This document shows, piece after piece, positions 50,535 to 59,267 of a DNA stretch of 64,000 bases (within the stretch, counting starts at the first letter, position 1; each line of letters begins with the position of its first letter). A model generated the notes under the pieces. It saw only the letters and a program-made list of their open reading frames with translations, made no database searches and was not told where the DNA came from. The position numbers were made by a program, and so were the translations under genes. This DNA comes from Candidatus Binatia bacterium (lineage in GTDB: Bacteria > Desulfobacterota > Binatia > HRBIN30): contig JAOAHD010000016.1 in the NCBI GenBank assembly GCA_026415395.1, forward strand, positions 248,001-312,000. The letters run 5' to 3'.

Positions 50535-52382
50535 TCAACTCGCCCTCTCACCGCTTTGCTGCCGCAGCTCGGCGCGGAGAGCTCGGGTTGCTTCCCAGTC
50601 GACCTCCAGGGTCAAGTCCTCAAGCGAACCGCGCAGCACAACGCCGTAGTCGCTTCGCGCCGCTTCGATAGAAACGTACTCGTCGAGTACGTCCTCGAGT
50701 ACCCTTTGCGGGTCGCGTTCGAGCGGATCCCCCCAGCCACCACCACCCCCATATCGATACTCGTACCGTTCTCCAGGCAGGTGCTCGACATAAAACGCGG
50801 TGGTAGTCACCTCATGTGCATGTGGTCCCCCGGCGCGCACAATCAGCCGGTTCGGTGCTCCTGGCTTACCGCCGGCAATGCCAGGCATGGGGTATTTCCG
50901 CCCGACGACATAGGTGTAAATTTGCGCGGGGGCGCAAATTTCCTTGACATAAAGCGAGCCCGGGCAACCGCGCCACTTGCCGGGTCCACCCGTGTCGGTG
51001 GCGTAGTCACGCGAGATGTGCCGGACGGGAAAAATGGATTCGTTGATTTCCGCAGTGGCGCGAATCAAGTTCCCGAAGCTTACATTCATCGCCCCCCAGC
51101 CGTCTTGCCCGTACACCGCCCCGCAGTAAGCGGCAAAAGTGTCCACAGAGTGATCGATGAAGAGCTGCCCGGTCTTTGGGTGCTTGCCGAAGATCACCGT
51201 CGGCATTCCCATTTTGTAAATTTGCGGGCAACAACGCTCAGGAATGACTTGCTCGAGCGCCTTGGCGATGGCCTCGCCCACCTCGGTGCCGGGGTGGTGC
51301 GTGCCGGCAGCGACCGACCGTTCCGGCGGTGGATTTAAGCAGCAGCCAGGCGGAACGATCAGGCGGATGGAGTTGAAGAAGCCCTCGTTCTTCGGAATCG
51401 AAGGGTCCATCATGCTGGCGAGCTGGGCGACGACGTACCCCCGCGTGTTGCCGAAGGTGGAGTAGGCTTGCAAGTTGTCGCGCATGTCGGAGCCGGTGAA
51501 GTCGACGGTCAGATCGCTACCGCGAATCGTGACCTTGCAATGGATGTGAATATCGGGGTTCCCCTTCGGGTCGTGGTCGACATACACGTCCGACTCGTAC
51601 TCGCCATCCGGCCACTTCGCGACTTCTTCTCGGAAGCGGCGCGCGGCGTATTCGATCATGTACTCCACGGCGGCCCGCACGGTGGCCGTGCCATAGCGCT
51701 GGAGGAGTTCCTTCAACCGGCGCACACCGAGCTGCGCAGCGCCAATTTGCGCCCGCAGGTCGCCTATGAAGGTGGGCGTGCGGTTGTTGATTTTCATCAT
51801 GTACACTACATCGCGGCGCTCCACTCCGCGCTCGAACACCTTCACGGCGGGAAAGCGCACGCCCTCGGCCCAAATGTCGCGCGCATCCACGTTGTAGCCG
51901 CCGGGCATCGCCCCGCCCGTGTCGGCATGGTGGCACTGGATCGAGGCAATGAGCACCATTTCCCCGTCATGAAACACGGGGGCAAACACGTTGTAATCGG
52001 GAAGGTGGCCACCACCGTGGTACGGATCGTTAGCCACCAAAACGTCGCCATCGTACAAACCGTCGGGTCCGAAAAATTCGAGGGCGAATCGCACCGGCAA
52101 GGTGGAGCTCAACATGAACTGCGGAATCCCCACGCTCAGCGCTGCCAGCGAGCCGCGTGCATCCAAAATTGTGGCGTTGCGCTCGTTCGATTGGTTCAAG
52201 ATGGGAGTCGTGGCCGTCAGGCTGACATGGGTGGCCATCTCGTAGCAAATGGTTTCCATCGCTCCGCGAATGATTTCGGCGGTAACCGGATCCACCGTTG
52301 TCTTGGCCTTGGGTGACTTCATCCGGCTTGCCGCTAGCCGGCGCGGTTTGTCACGAGAAACCACTTTGCCATGAGTTCGCAT
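50535..52382 (-). CDS. Hydantoinase B / oxoprolinase / acetone-carboxylase family subunit (HyuB)
   Basis: The 615-residue subunit matches HyuB in length and motifs: DPVTAEIIRGAMETICYEMA near the front, then ATILDARGSLAAL, DVLVANDPYHGGGHLPD, and PGGYNVDARDIWAEG. It forms the catalytic partner of HyuA in ATP-dependent hydrolases and carboxylases. The ATG at 52382 has a strong AAGGAGGAACCC upstream. It starts 20 bases after the DUF35 gene stop. No gamma subunit (as in acetone carboxylase) is found in the operon, which argues for a two-subunit oxoprolinase-type enzyme, though acetophenone carboxylase-like complexes also vary in composition. Confidence 0.9.
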   Translation of the reverse strand: MRTHGKVVSRDKPRRLAASRMKSPKAKTTVDPVTAEIIRGAMETICYEMATHVSLTATTPILNQSNERNATILDARGSLAALSVGIPQFMLSSTLPVRFALEFFGPDGLYDGDVLVANDPYHGGGHLPDYNVFAPVFHDGEMVLIASIQCHHADTGGAMPGGYNVDARDIWAEGVRFPAVKVFERGVERRDVVYMMKINNRTPTFIGDLRAQIGAAQLGVRRLKELLQRYGTATVRAAVEYMIEYAARRFREEVAKWPDGEYESDVYVDHDPKGNPDIHIHCKVTIRGSDLTVDFTGSDMRDNLQAYSTFGNTRGYVVAQLASMMDPSIPKNEGFFNSIRLIVPPGCCLNPPPERSVAAGTHHPGTEVGEAIAKALEQVIPERCCPQIYKMGMPTVIFGKHPKTGQLFIDHSVDTFAAYCGAVYGQDGWGAMNVSFGNLIRATAEINESIFPVRHISRDYATDTGGPGKWRGCPGSLYVKEICAPAQIYTYVVGRKYPMPGIAGGKPGAPNRLIVRAGGPHAHEVTTTAFYVEHLPGERYEYRYGGGGGWGDPLERDPQRVLEDVLDEYVSIEAARSDYGVVLRGSLEDLTLEVDWEATRALRAELRQQSGERAS

Positions 52383-52402
52383 GGGTTCCTCCTTCCCCGA
52401 TT

Positions 52403-52837
52403 TCAAGACCCCGAAGCGGGTGATGCCTCTCGGCTCGGGCGAAACTTGGGCAGGGCAACGTCGTCACGCACCTTGTCGAACACGACTTCCACAGGCATCC
52501 CCACGTAAATCTCTTCCGCGGAGCACTCCACCAGTTGCGTGTGCAAACGCGGACCCTCGTCCAACTCGACTAACGCGACGTTGTAAGGCACGTCGGCATT
52601 GAAGGCCGGATACTGCGACTGGTGCACAATCACCCAACTGTACACGCGCCCCTTGCCGGAAAGTGGCACCCAAGAAAAATTCTCGCTCTGACAACGCGGG
52701 CAGAGGAACGCCGGCGGAAAACGGATGTGCCCGCAGGCGTGGCACTGTTGCATGCAAAGCTGGCCGCGCAGCGCTGCTTCCCAAAACGGCGCTGTATCCT
52801 CGGTGCCGCGCGGCAAGGGCTTCTCGAGAGTGAACAT
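52403..52837 (-). CDS. DUF35 OB-fold/zinc-ribbon protein, thiolase partner
   Basis: The 144-residue protein has the rubredoxin-like zinc ribbon CHACG...CPRC (Cys32, Cys35, Cys46, Cys49) followed by an OB-fold (KGRVYSWVIVHQSQYP, VPYNVALVELDEG, GMPVEVVFD). DUF35 proteins bind thiolase-fold enzymes, for example BbsA with BbsB in toluene catabolism and ChsH2 with the aldolase Ltp2 in steroid degradation. It lies 12 bases after the thiolase-like gene and so is almost certainly its subunit. Confidence 0.93.
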   Translation of the reverse strand: MFTLEKPLPRGTEDTAPFWEAALRGQLCMQQCHACGHIRFPPAFLCPRCQSENFSWVPLSGKGRVYSWVIVHQSQYPAFNADVPYNVALVELDEGPRLHTQLVECSAEEIYVGMPVEVVFDKVRDDVALPKFRPSREASPASGS

Positions 52838-52849
52838 GACAATCTCCTT

Positions 52850-54010
52850 TCAGTCGCGCGCCAACACCAGGGCGGAGTAGCTGACCGTCGGAGGCGATTC
52901 GTGCGGCGCCCCGCCGTAACCAGTCACCAAGCAAATCCGTGCACCGGCCACTTGCCGCTTTCCGCACTCTCCGCGCAGTTGGCGTACCCCTTCGCGTACA
53001 TGACCGAAACCCCACAGATGGCCTTCGGACAACAGCCCGCCCGCGGTATTGCACGGCACGCGCCCGCCCAGCGCGAAATCCCCTCGCGCAAAGGCGGCAT
53101 CCAGCTCTTCAGGCGCGGCAAGGCCATACGCCACGAGATCGTTCACGACCCGCGGGGTGAAGGCATCGTAGAACTGAACGCAGCTCAAGTCGCTGGCGCG
53201 AATCCCCGCCATTGCATACGCCCGCGCTGCCGCCTTCATGCCGCCCCACAACGCTTGCCCGTTGCCCTTCGGTTCCACCAGCTCCGCTCGATGCTCCTGG
53301 CCAACCCCGATGACGCGCACGACCGGCTGACGGAGATCCCGCGCCCGCTCCACTGAGGTGACGACGATGGCACCGCCGCCGTCCGTGTTCGGGCAACAAT
53401 CGAACAAGCGCAGCGGCTCGGCCACCCATCGCGAGGCGAAATAATCCTCGAGGGTCATCGGCTTCTGCATCTGTGCTTCTTCGTTAAGCTGCGCATGGCT
53501 GCGGCAAGTCACCGCCACGCGTCCATACAGCTCGTCCGGCAGCCCGTACTCCACCTGCTGCCGGCGCTTGAGAAAGCCGCTGAAGCAAATTGCCCCCACA
53601 TCGCCATACGCAAGGTGAAACTCGGAACCGAACAGTTGCAGCGCCACGCCTTGCGGCCAGGTTTGCGTGCCAAAGGCACACAGTACGGTGGAACAATACC
53701 CAGCCTCGATCGCTGCCATGGCCATGTGCACCGCCCCGCATGCCGTGGCACCGCCCATGTCCACAGTGCTGCAAAACGACGGATCGAGCCCCAGATAGGC
53801 AGCCACCCGTGCGGCCCAACCATGCTGCTCCCCGAGCGCGGCCGGCATCACTACCAGCAGTCCGTCGATGTCGGCCATGCGCACACCCGCATCTTCTACG
53901 GCTCGCTTACTCGCCTCCAGCGTGAAGCCCATCGGGCTCACTCCGGGCACCTTGCCAAAGCGCGACAACGCGACTCCGGCAATCGCATACTTTCCTCGCA
54001 ACGTTCCCAT
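52850..54010 (-). CDS. Thiolase-fold enzyme of the SCP-x/Ltp2/BbsB type
   Basis: The 386-residue protein has the thiolase fold with the nucleophile region VDMGGATACGAVHMA, where a cysteine is kept at about residue 92. The C-terminal region reads NTAGGLLSEGHLWGFGHV, with the His of the GHxxG motif. The second catalytic cysteine of thiolases is absent: the last glycine-rich loop reads TGYGGAPHESP. This pattern is typical of DUF35-associated enzymes, either BbsB-like thiolases or Ltp2-like retro-aldolases. It heads an operon with DUF35, HyuB, HyuA, MaoC-like hydratase and PAP2. GGTGAGCG precedes the ATG. It probably cleaves a C-C bond of a beta-oxo- or beta-hydroxyacyl-CoA. Confidence 0.87.
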   Translation of the reverse strand: MGTLRGKYAIAGVALSRFGKVPGVSPMGFTLEASKRAVEDAGVRMADIDGLLVVMPAALGEQHGWAARVAAYLGLDPSFCSTVDMGGATACGAVHMAMAAIEAGYCSTVLCAFGTQTWPQGVALQLFGSEFHLAYGDVGAICFSGFLKRRQQVEYGLPDELYGRVAVTCRSHAQLNEEAQMQKPMTLEDYFASRWVAEPLRLFDCCPNTDGGGAIVVTSVERARDLRQPVVRVIGVGQEHRAELVEPKGNGQALWGGMKAAARAYAMAGIRASDLSCVQFYDAFTPRVVNDLVAYGLAAPEELDAAFARGDFALGGRVPCNTAGGLLSEGHLWGFGHVREGVRQLRGECGKRQVAGARICLVTGYGGAPHESPPTVSYSALVLARD

Positions 54011-54318
54011 CGCTCACCACGCGCGCATTGAATCAATTGATTAAAGCACTTGCTTGCCCCAGGGGCTGGACCAAGTCAAGGCGCCCGCAACCGCCTTTCG
54101 GCAAGCGCAACGCTCGCTTCGCCACTAGGGACCAGTTCTCAATACGCCGCGCAGCAGCAGCCCGCGAGGGGTCGCGGCCGCGCGCCGGGAGCCGCCACCG
54201 GTGCCTGCCGGTACCTCCAGGCCGTAACACAAAAGGAGACCGTGCCGCGGGCCGCTTGCAGCCTTCACTCCTCCGGCCAAGGCGACCCCTCGCCTACCGG
54301 CAACCTCCTTCGCCTCTC
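54011..54318. other. 308 bases upstream of the thiolase operon, one hairpin only
   Basis: No gene is supported. A 6-base-pair hairpin (AGGCGA/TCGCCT with a four-base loop, 54280-54295) lies just beyond the stop of the large Thr/Pro protein and may help end its transcript. The promoter of the thiolase-to-PAP2 operon should lie in the left half (54011-54150), but I see no clear -35/-10 pair. Confidence 0.5.
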
Positions 54319-57300
54319 TCAATCGATGGGCGGAACAATCGACGTGGGCGAACGCGTCGACGTGCGGGTCGCACTGGCCGAGGCCGTAGGTGTGCGCGTG
54401 ACCGTCGCTGTGCCCGTCGCAGTTCGTGAAGGCGTGGCAGGGAGCGTTGGCAACGGGCAGCGATTACCAAACTGCAGGTTCAGTACTTGCCCGCATTCGA
54501 TGAAGACGGAATGCGTGCCCGGCGGCGAAGGGAAGGTTTGCACGCAACTGCCTTGCAGCACTTCCTGCACCGTGTACGGCGCAGCCGCTGGTATCCCCGT
54601 GCAAATCGTGCCACCTGCCAAAGTCACCACCGAGCTCACCACGTTGTTGTTGGCGTCGAGAAATTGGATCGTCCAGCCACCGAGCCCAGGCTCTCCATCG
54701 TTTTGACCGTTACCGTTGAGGTCCCAAAACTTCGTCACACACACCTCGGCAAAGCACGGCGTGCGGCTCGGCGTCAACGAAGGCCGACTTGTCGGAGTCG
54801 CACTCACCGTTGCCGTTGGTGTATTGCTCGCCCGCGGCGTCGCGGTGGGAGAATTCGTTGCCGTGGCAGTGGGTCGGGATGTTGCCGTTCCCGTGGGGGA
54901 AGGAATCCGGGTAGGCGACGACGAAGCGGTGGGGGTAGGGGTGATCGTCAGCGACGGTGTGGCAATGGGCAGTGTTGCCGTGTGTGTCGGAGTGGCCGTG
55001 CACACTGCACCCGGGCATCCCGAGGTCGGTGTTGCCGTCGGCGACAGTGGCTCGCCGGGCATACACTCGCAACCTGAATCGTCCGGCTTCGGTCGGCACA
55101 CCTCGTTGGGGTTCGGGCACGTCCCGCCACACATGCGCGGTCCCACAAAGCGGCATTCGCCCTCGAAGGTCGGCGTGATTGTCTGGGTGGGTGTCCGGGT
55201 CAGAGGCGGAGAAACCGTAGCCGTAGCGGTCGAGCTCGCAGTGCGCGTGTGGGTGGACGTCGTTGAGGCCGATAAAGTGCTCGTGGGTGTCGGGGTCGCC
55301 GTGAGGCTGGGTGATGCGCTACTGGCCGTTGGGGTTTTGCACTTACCCCCGAAGCCAGCGATGCTGGCAATTTCCGGCGAGGTCAGGGCGCGATTGAAGA
55401 TTTCGACTTCGTCGAGGCCGAACTCGAACCCATTGTTCGGAAGGCGCGACTTTCCGATCCATAGGGGCACAGTGCTATCGCTCACCCCTGCGGCCGGAGC
55501 AAAGCTGCCAAGCACGTTGCCGTTGAGGTAAAAGACGCCAAGGCTAGCGCCACGGTCGACGGTAACGGCCACATGCAGCCACTGTCCGCCAAAGGGCCAC
55601 GGCGGAACGGGCGGCAAAAAGCTCATGGTAGGCACATCGTAAAGCGCAGTGCCGCTGTAAATCGGGGCGCACACGCCACTGCTGCCTTGTTGGAAGCACA
55701 AGTCGACGAACACATTCACCGGAAAATTCTGCGGCGGATTCGGTGGCGCGGAGGTCGCCATGGTGCGCAGGAACAAAGCGTAGCCGGCGTTTCCCGCGGC
55801 ATCGGCCTTGTCGACAATGGCATAAAAGCGTGCCTGGCCGGGCGACCAGTCCGGCACCCCACCAAAGCCCGGGGCGTTGGGCAAGAAAGCAGCGAACCAC
55901 GCGTCGATGGTGAGATCCTTCTGAGCAAGATCCAGCAGCGGAGAATGAGGGACTTCGACCAACTCCGCGCCGGAGAAGAAGTAAAGCGCCGTGGCCACTT
56001 GCCCTGCAATCGTCACCGGGCCATTGGCGAACGTGCTGTTCACCGACCCCGGCTGCGGCTGTCCGTTCAAAGCCAGCCCTCCGATGTCGAGCACTGAAGT
56101 CGCGCCGCTCGGGTCGTCGAGTGGCCACCACGCAATTGCGTTCGTGGGGATCCCCACACACGTGGGTGTGGGCGTGGCGCTCGCTGTCGCCCCTGATGGA
56201 GTCGAGCTCGGTGTCGGGGTGGCCGAAGGCGTCTGGGTCACGGACCTCGTCGGGCTCGGACTCGGGTGCGGAGTGGGTGACGCACTCGGGATTGATGTGG
56301 CTGAGGCCGTCGCGCTCGCCGTCGCGCTAGGTGACAAGGTCAACGTTCGCGACGCGGTCGGAGTGACTGTGGCTGTCTGCGTGCGGGTTAGTGTGCGCGT
56401 GCGGGTCGCGGTCACGCTCAGCGGTGGTGTACGGGTGGACGACGCAGTTGAGGTGGCAGAGGACGTGCGCGTCGCGGTTCTCGTGCGGGTGGCGGTGCGA
56501 GTGGGCATTGCCTTGTGGGTGGGCGTAGCCGACGGGCAGTCCGCCTCCGCGCGGGCATTGACCAAGAAGCCCGTCACGTTCGACAAGTTGCTCACGTTAA
56601 ATCGCAATGTGTTCAGCCCTCCGACAAACGGGTTGAATGCAGGCGGGCTCGCCACAAGGTTCAAGTTCTGCAGAGCGGAAAAGCAATTACTCGTCGGCGG
56701 CGTGCACGACCCAATCACAGTGTTGTTCAGTAAGATGCTCGAGACGATGTTGTCCGCAGCATACTGCCCCACGATGCGGAGGGCGGTGTACTGACTGAGT
56801 GGCGGCCAAATGAAGACGTCCACCACGTAGCTAGCGTTCGGTCCCGGGCTCGGGCTTCCAGACGTGCTCGGCTGAAGCCACCAGACCCCAGCAGGTGGTG
56901 CGACCCATGCTGTCGCCGGCGTCGTCGTAAAGGGGATGGGGCCGACCGGCGGTGTGGGTAGCGCAAAGCGCCAAAACGGGTCCGGCGCACCGGCAACGCT
57001 CACGCCTTGTCCGGTACTGATGTTCGCCACCAACGTTTGTCCGGGCACTGCGGGCGGAGAGCACGGTCCGAGGAACACCACGGGAGGCTGCGTGATCCCC
57101 GGTGTAGCGGTAGGCGAATTCGTCCCTGTGGGGGTGACGACGATAGCTGTTGCCGTTGGAGTGCGGGTCGGGGTAAAGCCATTGACTGGCGGGCAGCCCT
57201 CCAGCACCCCACGCACGGCACGCACGATCTCTTCCACGGTGATGCGCCTGTCGCCATCGCTGTCGCCGGCCGCACAGGCGCCGGCATCCGCCCCCTCCAG

Positions 57301-57510
57301 TGCCAAGCGTACCAGGGTGACAACTTCATCGACGGTGACGGCGCCATCTCCGCGACAGTCGCCCGGGCACGTCTGGGCCCAAAGAGATTGCGGCTTAAAG
57401 AATGCCGCCCCTGCTAGAAATGTGAGGAGCACAAACTTGCAAACCAAGTTGCGTGGGGCGACCCATAGAATTCCGCCAATTCCAGTCGGTCGCAACGCTC
57501 GTCGGTTCAT
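54319..57510 (-). CDS. Large secreted dockerin/Thr-Pro-repeat/LamG protein
   Basis: The 1,063-residue protein starts at the ATG at 57510 (AAGGCGATCCCC upstream), has a signal peptide (cleaved near residue 46), and then a dockerin-like EF-hand pair at about 48-106. A beta-sandwich domain follows at about 145-325, a Thr/Pro/Ser tract at 325-450, and a LamG/concanavalin-type domain at 455-725 (AWWPLDDPSG start, WLHVAVTVDRG, LDEVEIFNRAL). A second tract leads to a small cysteine-rich module at about 787-823, then a third tract, an SdrD-like calcium-binding Ig domain near 920-1020 (KFWDLNGNGQNDGEPGLGGW), and a Thr/Ser tail. It resembles the protein at 5944-8616 in architecture. The open frame extends to 58278 across the csb2 stop, but that part is not coding. 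It likely binds carbohydrate at the cell surface. Confidence 0.8.
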   Translation of the reverse strand: MNRRALRPTGIGGILWVAPRNLVCKFVLLTFLAGAAFFKPQSLWAQTCPGDCRGDGAVTVDEVVTLVRLALEGADAGACAAGDSDGDRRITVEEIVRAVRGVLEGCPPVNGFTPTRTPTATAIVVTPTGTNSPTATPGITQPPVVFLGPCSPPAVPGQTLVANISTGQGVSVAGAPDPFWRFALPTPPVGPIPFTTTPATAWVAPPAGVWWLQPSTSGSPSPGPNASYVVDVFIWPPLSQYTALRIVGQYAADNIVSSILLNNTVIGSCTPPTSNCFSALQNLNLVASPPAFNPFVGGLNTLRFNVSNLSNVTGFLVNARAEADCPSATPTHKAMPTRTATRTRTATRTSSATSTASSTRTPPLSVTATRTRTLTRTQTATVTPTASRTLTLSPSATASATASATSIPSASPTPHPSPSPTRSVTQTPSATPTPSSTPSGATASATPTPTCVGIPTNAIAWWPLDDPSGATSVLDIGGLALNGQPQPGSVNSTFANGPVTIAGQVATALYFFSGAELVEVPHSPLLDLAQKDLTIDAWFAAFLPNAPGFGGVPDWSPGQARFYAIVDKADAAGNAGYALFLRTMATSAPPNPPQNFPVNVFVDLCFQQGSSGVCAPIYSGTALYDVPTMSFLPPVPPWPFGGQWLHVAVTVDRGASLGVFYLNGNVLGSFAPAAGVSDSTVPLWIGKSRLPNNGFEFGLDEVEIFNRALTSPEIASIAGFGGKCKTPTASSASPSLTATPTPTSTLSASTTSTHTRTASSTATATVSPPLTRTPTQTITPTFEGECRFVGPRMCGGTCPNPNEVCRPKPDDSGCECMPGEPLSPTATPTSGCPGAVCTATPTHTATLPIATPSLTITPTPTASSSPTRIPSPTGTATSRPTATATNSPTATPRASNTPTATVSATPTSRPSLTPSRTPCFAEVCVTKFWDLNGNGQNDGEPGLGGWTIQFLDANNNVVSSVVTLAGGTICTGIPAAAPYTVQEVLQGSCVQTFPSPPGTHSVFIECGQVLNLQFGNRCPLPTLPATPSRTATGTATVTRTPTASASATRTSTRSPTSIVPPID
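56160..56535 (-). repeat. Thr/Pro/Ser low-complexity coding repeat
   Basis: This is the longest of several degenerate repeat tracts in the LamG-bearing gene; others lie at about 55150-55340, 54770-55040 and 54330-54440. Units encode TxTxTPT, SATASAT and similar runs. All stay in frame. They separate folded modules, as in the propeller lipoprotein at 2914-5685. Confidence 0.8.
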
Positions 57511-57574
57511 GGGGATCGCCTTTCTCAAACGCCGCCTTTCGAGTAGCCACATTGGCGGAACTCGGTGGATAAAA

Positions 57575-57616
57575 GGCCTTATACACCCTCCTCTCGGCCT
57601 TATACACCCTCCTCTC
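57575..57616. repeat. Exact tandem duplication of 21 bases
   Basis: Two identical, directly adjacent 21-base units (GGCCTTATACACCCTCCTCT plus C) lie between the csb2 stop and the start of the LamG protein. On the minus strand each unit reads through GGAGGGTGTATAAGG. There is no spacer, so this is not a CRISPR array. The TATAAG in each copy could provide a duplicated -10-like element for the downstream gene. The remaining bases of 57511-57746 show no gene. Confidence 0.85.
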
Positions 57617-57746
57617 AAGGAGTGCAACAAACTACGGGCAGCGAAATATTTGCCTCGCGCACCACGCCCCGCCGGCGACGTTTCGACACGGCGCGGGGGT
57701 GGTTGCAGCGTCCCCCGAGCATCCGAAGCGTCGGAGCTGCAGAATG

Positions 57747-59258
57747 CTACGCGACCGGTTTGAACAAGCCGACCCCAAAGCTGGCGGAGTGCCCCAACCG
57801 CAGGGGCCCGGGGACGGGCTCTGGAAACTCCAAGCGCAGCCGGTACCCGCGGCGGTCGCCCCACGATGTGCGCGCTCTTGCCTCGACCCGCGGCAAATGC
57901 ACCGCGACCCACGACGAGCCGAGCACCTCCACATTCGTTTGTTCGGCACCGGCAACGCCCCGCAACGCGAGCTCGCGCCGCACTTGATGTTCTACCGCTT
58001 CCCGCGCGCGTAGCTTCCCGCCCCGCAAGTATCGGCGCGCCGGCACGTACGGAACCATGGACTCCCATACCTGCCACGCTCCATCGCCAAACCCCGGTGG
58101 CGGAGGAACACTGCGATCCAGCGGCACCAGCCGCACCTTCCACGCATCGCTGTCGTCGCCCGGCGCTGCCCAGGAAACTGGCTGCGCGGCAGCAGCTAAG
58201 ATGGCTTGTTCTTCCTCCCTTTCGAAGGTGCTGCTGCGCCAAACCATGAGGCGCGTGGGGCAGCCGTCCTCGCACCAAACAAAAAACTCTGCGTGCCGGT
58301 GTCCTTGCAGTGGCTTGCCGTCAGCGTCTTTCCCGGCGATCAAGGCAACCGCGTTGCGAAGTTCCCTGGAAGCGCGAGACCATGTTACCGCGCGACCATT
58401 CGCCTTCTCCTTCAGGAGCTCGCGCAGCACCCTGCCGCGGAAGCGCGACGTCAAACGCGCTACCGCGCGGAGTTCCGGTTGCACGGTCCAGCCTATGGCG
58501 AACTGAATCAAGTTTCGGCTCGAGTGCATGGAACGTAACTGCCGTTTTTCGGAAGTGAACGGGCGCGGCGGACGGGCGGCGTAAAGGTACCGCGCACCAG
58601 GGGGCAGCGAGCGCCCGGCCACACTGGGATCCTCGGTCGTTCGTTCGAGGTCCGAGCGTCTAGCCTCCGGAGAAGGTACCAAAACCGGCACTCTGTCCCC
58701 TCGCGGTTCCTCGAAGAGCTCGCAGTTAGGCTGGGGAAAACTGACGGACTCGCGATACATGCGCGAGAACGACTCCGCCCTACCAAAGTAAATCATGCGC
58801 TCGAGGCAGCGGTCTAGCACGGTCGCCAGCTCGTCGCTCCAATCCGGCCCATCGATGAACCACCACACGGCGCCTTCATCCCCTCGGAGCGTGCACCAAT
58901 AATTGTCTTGCGCCAAGCTGCGGCGATACGAGCGCATCCCCGGCTTACCTTTTACCGCCGGATCCCAGTCAAAGTCCGCTGGAAAATATTGGCGCAGGGG
59001 AGCACCTCTACGGGCAGCCGGAGAAAGCCAAAATGCATACGAGCTCGTGCAAAGGGCCCGCACAAGCTTGTCGAGCTCGCCATCCGAGCGTGGATCCTTG
59101 GATTCTCGCGCCCATTGGTACCACCGTGCGACCACAGCACGAGCAAAGCGCCACGGGCTCGGCGGCCACTCGCCATGGGGGTCGTCGAAAGGATTCACCC
59201 GCCACGGTGTGGCGTGAAAACGGCCCAGGGGGAACACTTGTCGGAGGACGATCCTCAT
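57747..59258 (-). CDS. csb2: Type I-G CRISPR protein Csb2 (Cas5-Cas6 fusion)
   Basis: The 503-residue protein matches the GSU0054/Csb2 family. An N-terminal Cas5-like part begins with QVFPLGRFHATPWRVNPFDDPHGEWPPSPWRFARA. A C-terminal RAMP half contains GHRHAEFFVW, whose histidine is a candidate for crRNA processing, and ends in the glycine-rich loop GPLRLGHSASFGVGLF typical of Cas6-like proteins. In type I-G systems this protein processes pre-crRNA and caps the 5' end of the Cascade complex. It starts nine bases after csb1 and is the last cas gene visible; no cas4, cas1 or cas2 follows. Confidence 0.92.
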   Translation of the reverse strand: MRIVLRQVFPLGRFHATPWRVNPFDDPHGEWPPSPWRFARAVVARWYQWARESKDPRSDGELDKLVRALCTSSYAFWLSPAARRGAPLRQYFPADFDWDPAVKGKPGMRSYRRSLAQDNYWCTLRGDEGAVWWFIDGPDWSDELATVLDRCLERMIYFGRAESFSRMYRESVSFPQPNCELFEEPRGDRVPVLVPSPEARRSDLERTTEDPSVAGRSLPPGARYLYAARPPRPFTSEKRQLRSMHSSRNLIQFAIGWTVQPELRAVARLTSRFRGRVLRELLKEKANGRAVTWSRASRELRNAVALIAGKDADGKPLQGHRHAEFFVWCEDGCPTRLMVWRSSTFEREEEQAILAAAAQPVSWAAPGDDSDAWKVRLVPLDRSVPPPPGFGDGAWQVWESMVPYVPARRYLRGGKLRAREAVEHQVRRELALRGVAGAEQTNVEVLGSSWVAVHLPRVEARARTSWGDRRGYRLRLEFPEPVPGPLRLGHSASFGVGLFKPVA

Positions 59259-59267
59259 GGCTCAGCG

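Noticed and set aside
57575-57616. Possible remnant of a CRISPR array
   Set aside because: The two 21-base units are directly adjacent with no spacer and are shorter than known I-G repeats.
57511-58278. N-terminal extension of the LamG protein across the csb2 stop
   Set aside because: The extension is Arg/Ser/Gly-rich, overlaps csb2 for hundreds of bases, and a good start with signal peptide exists at 57510.
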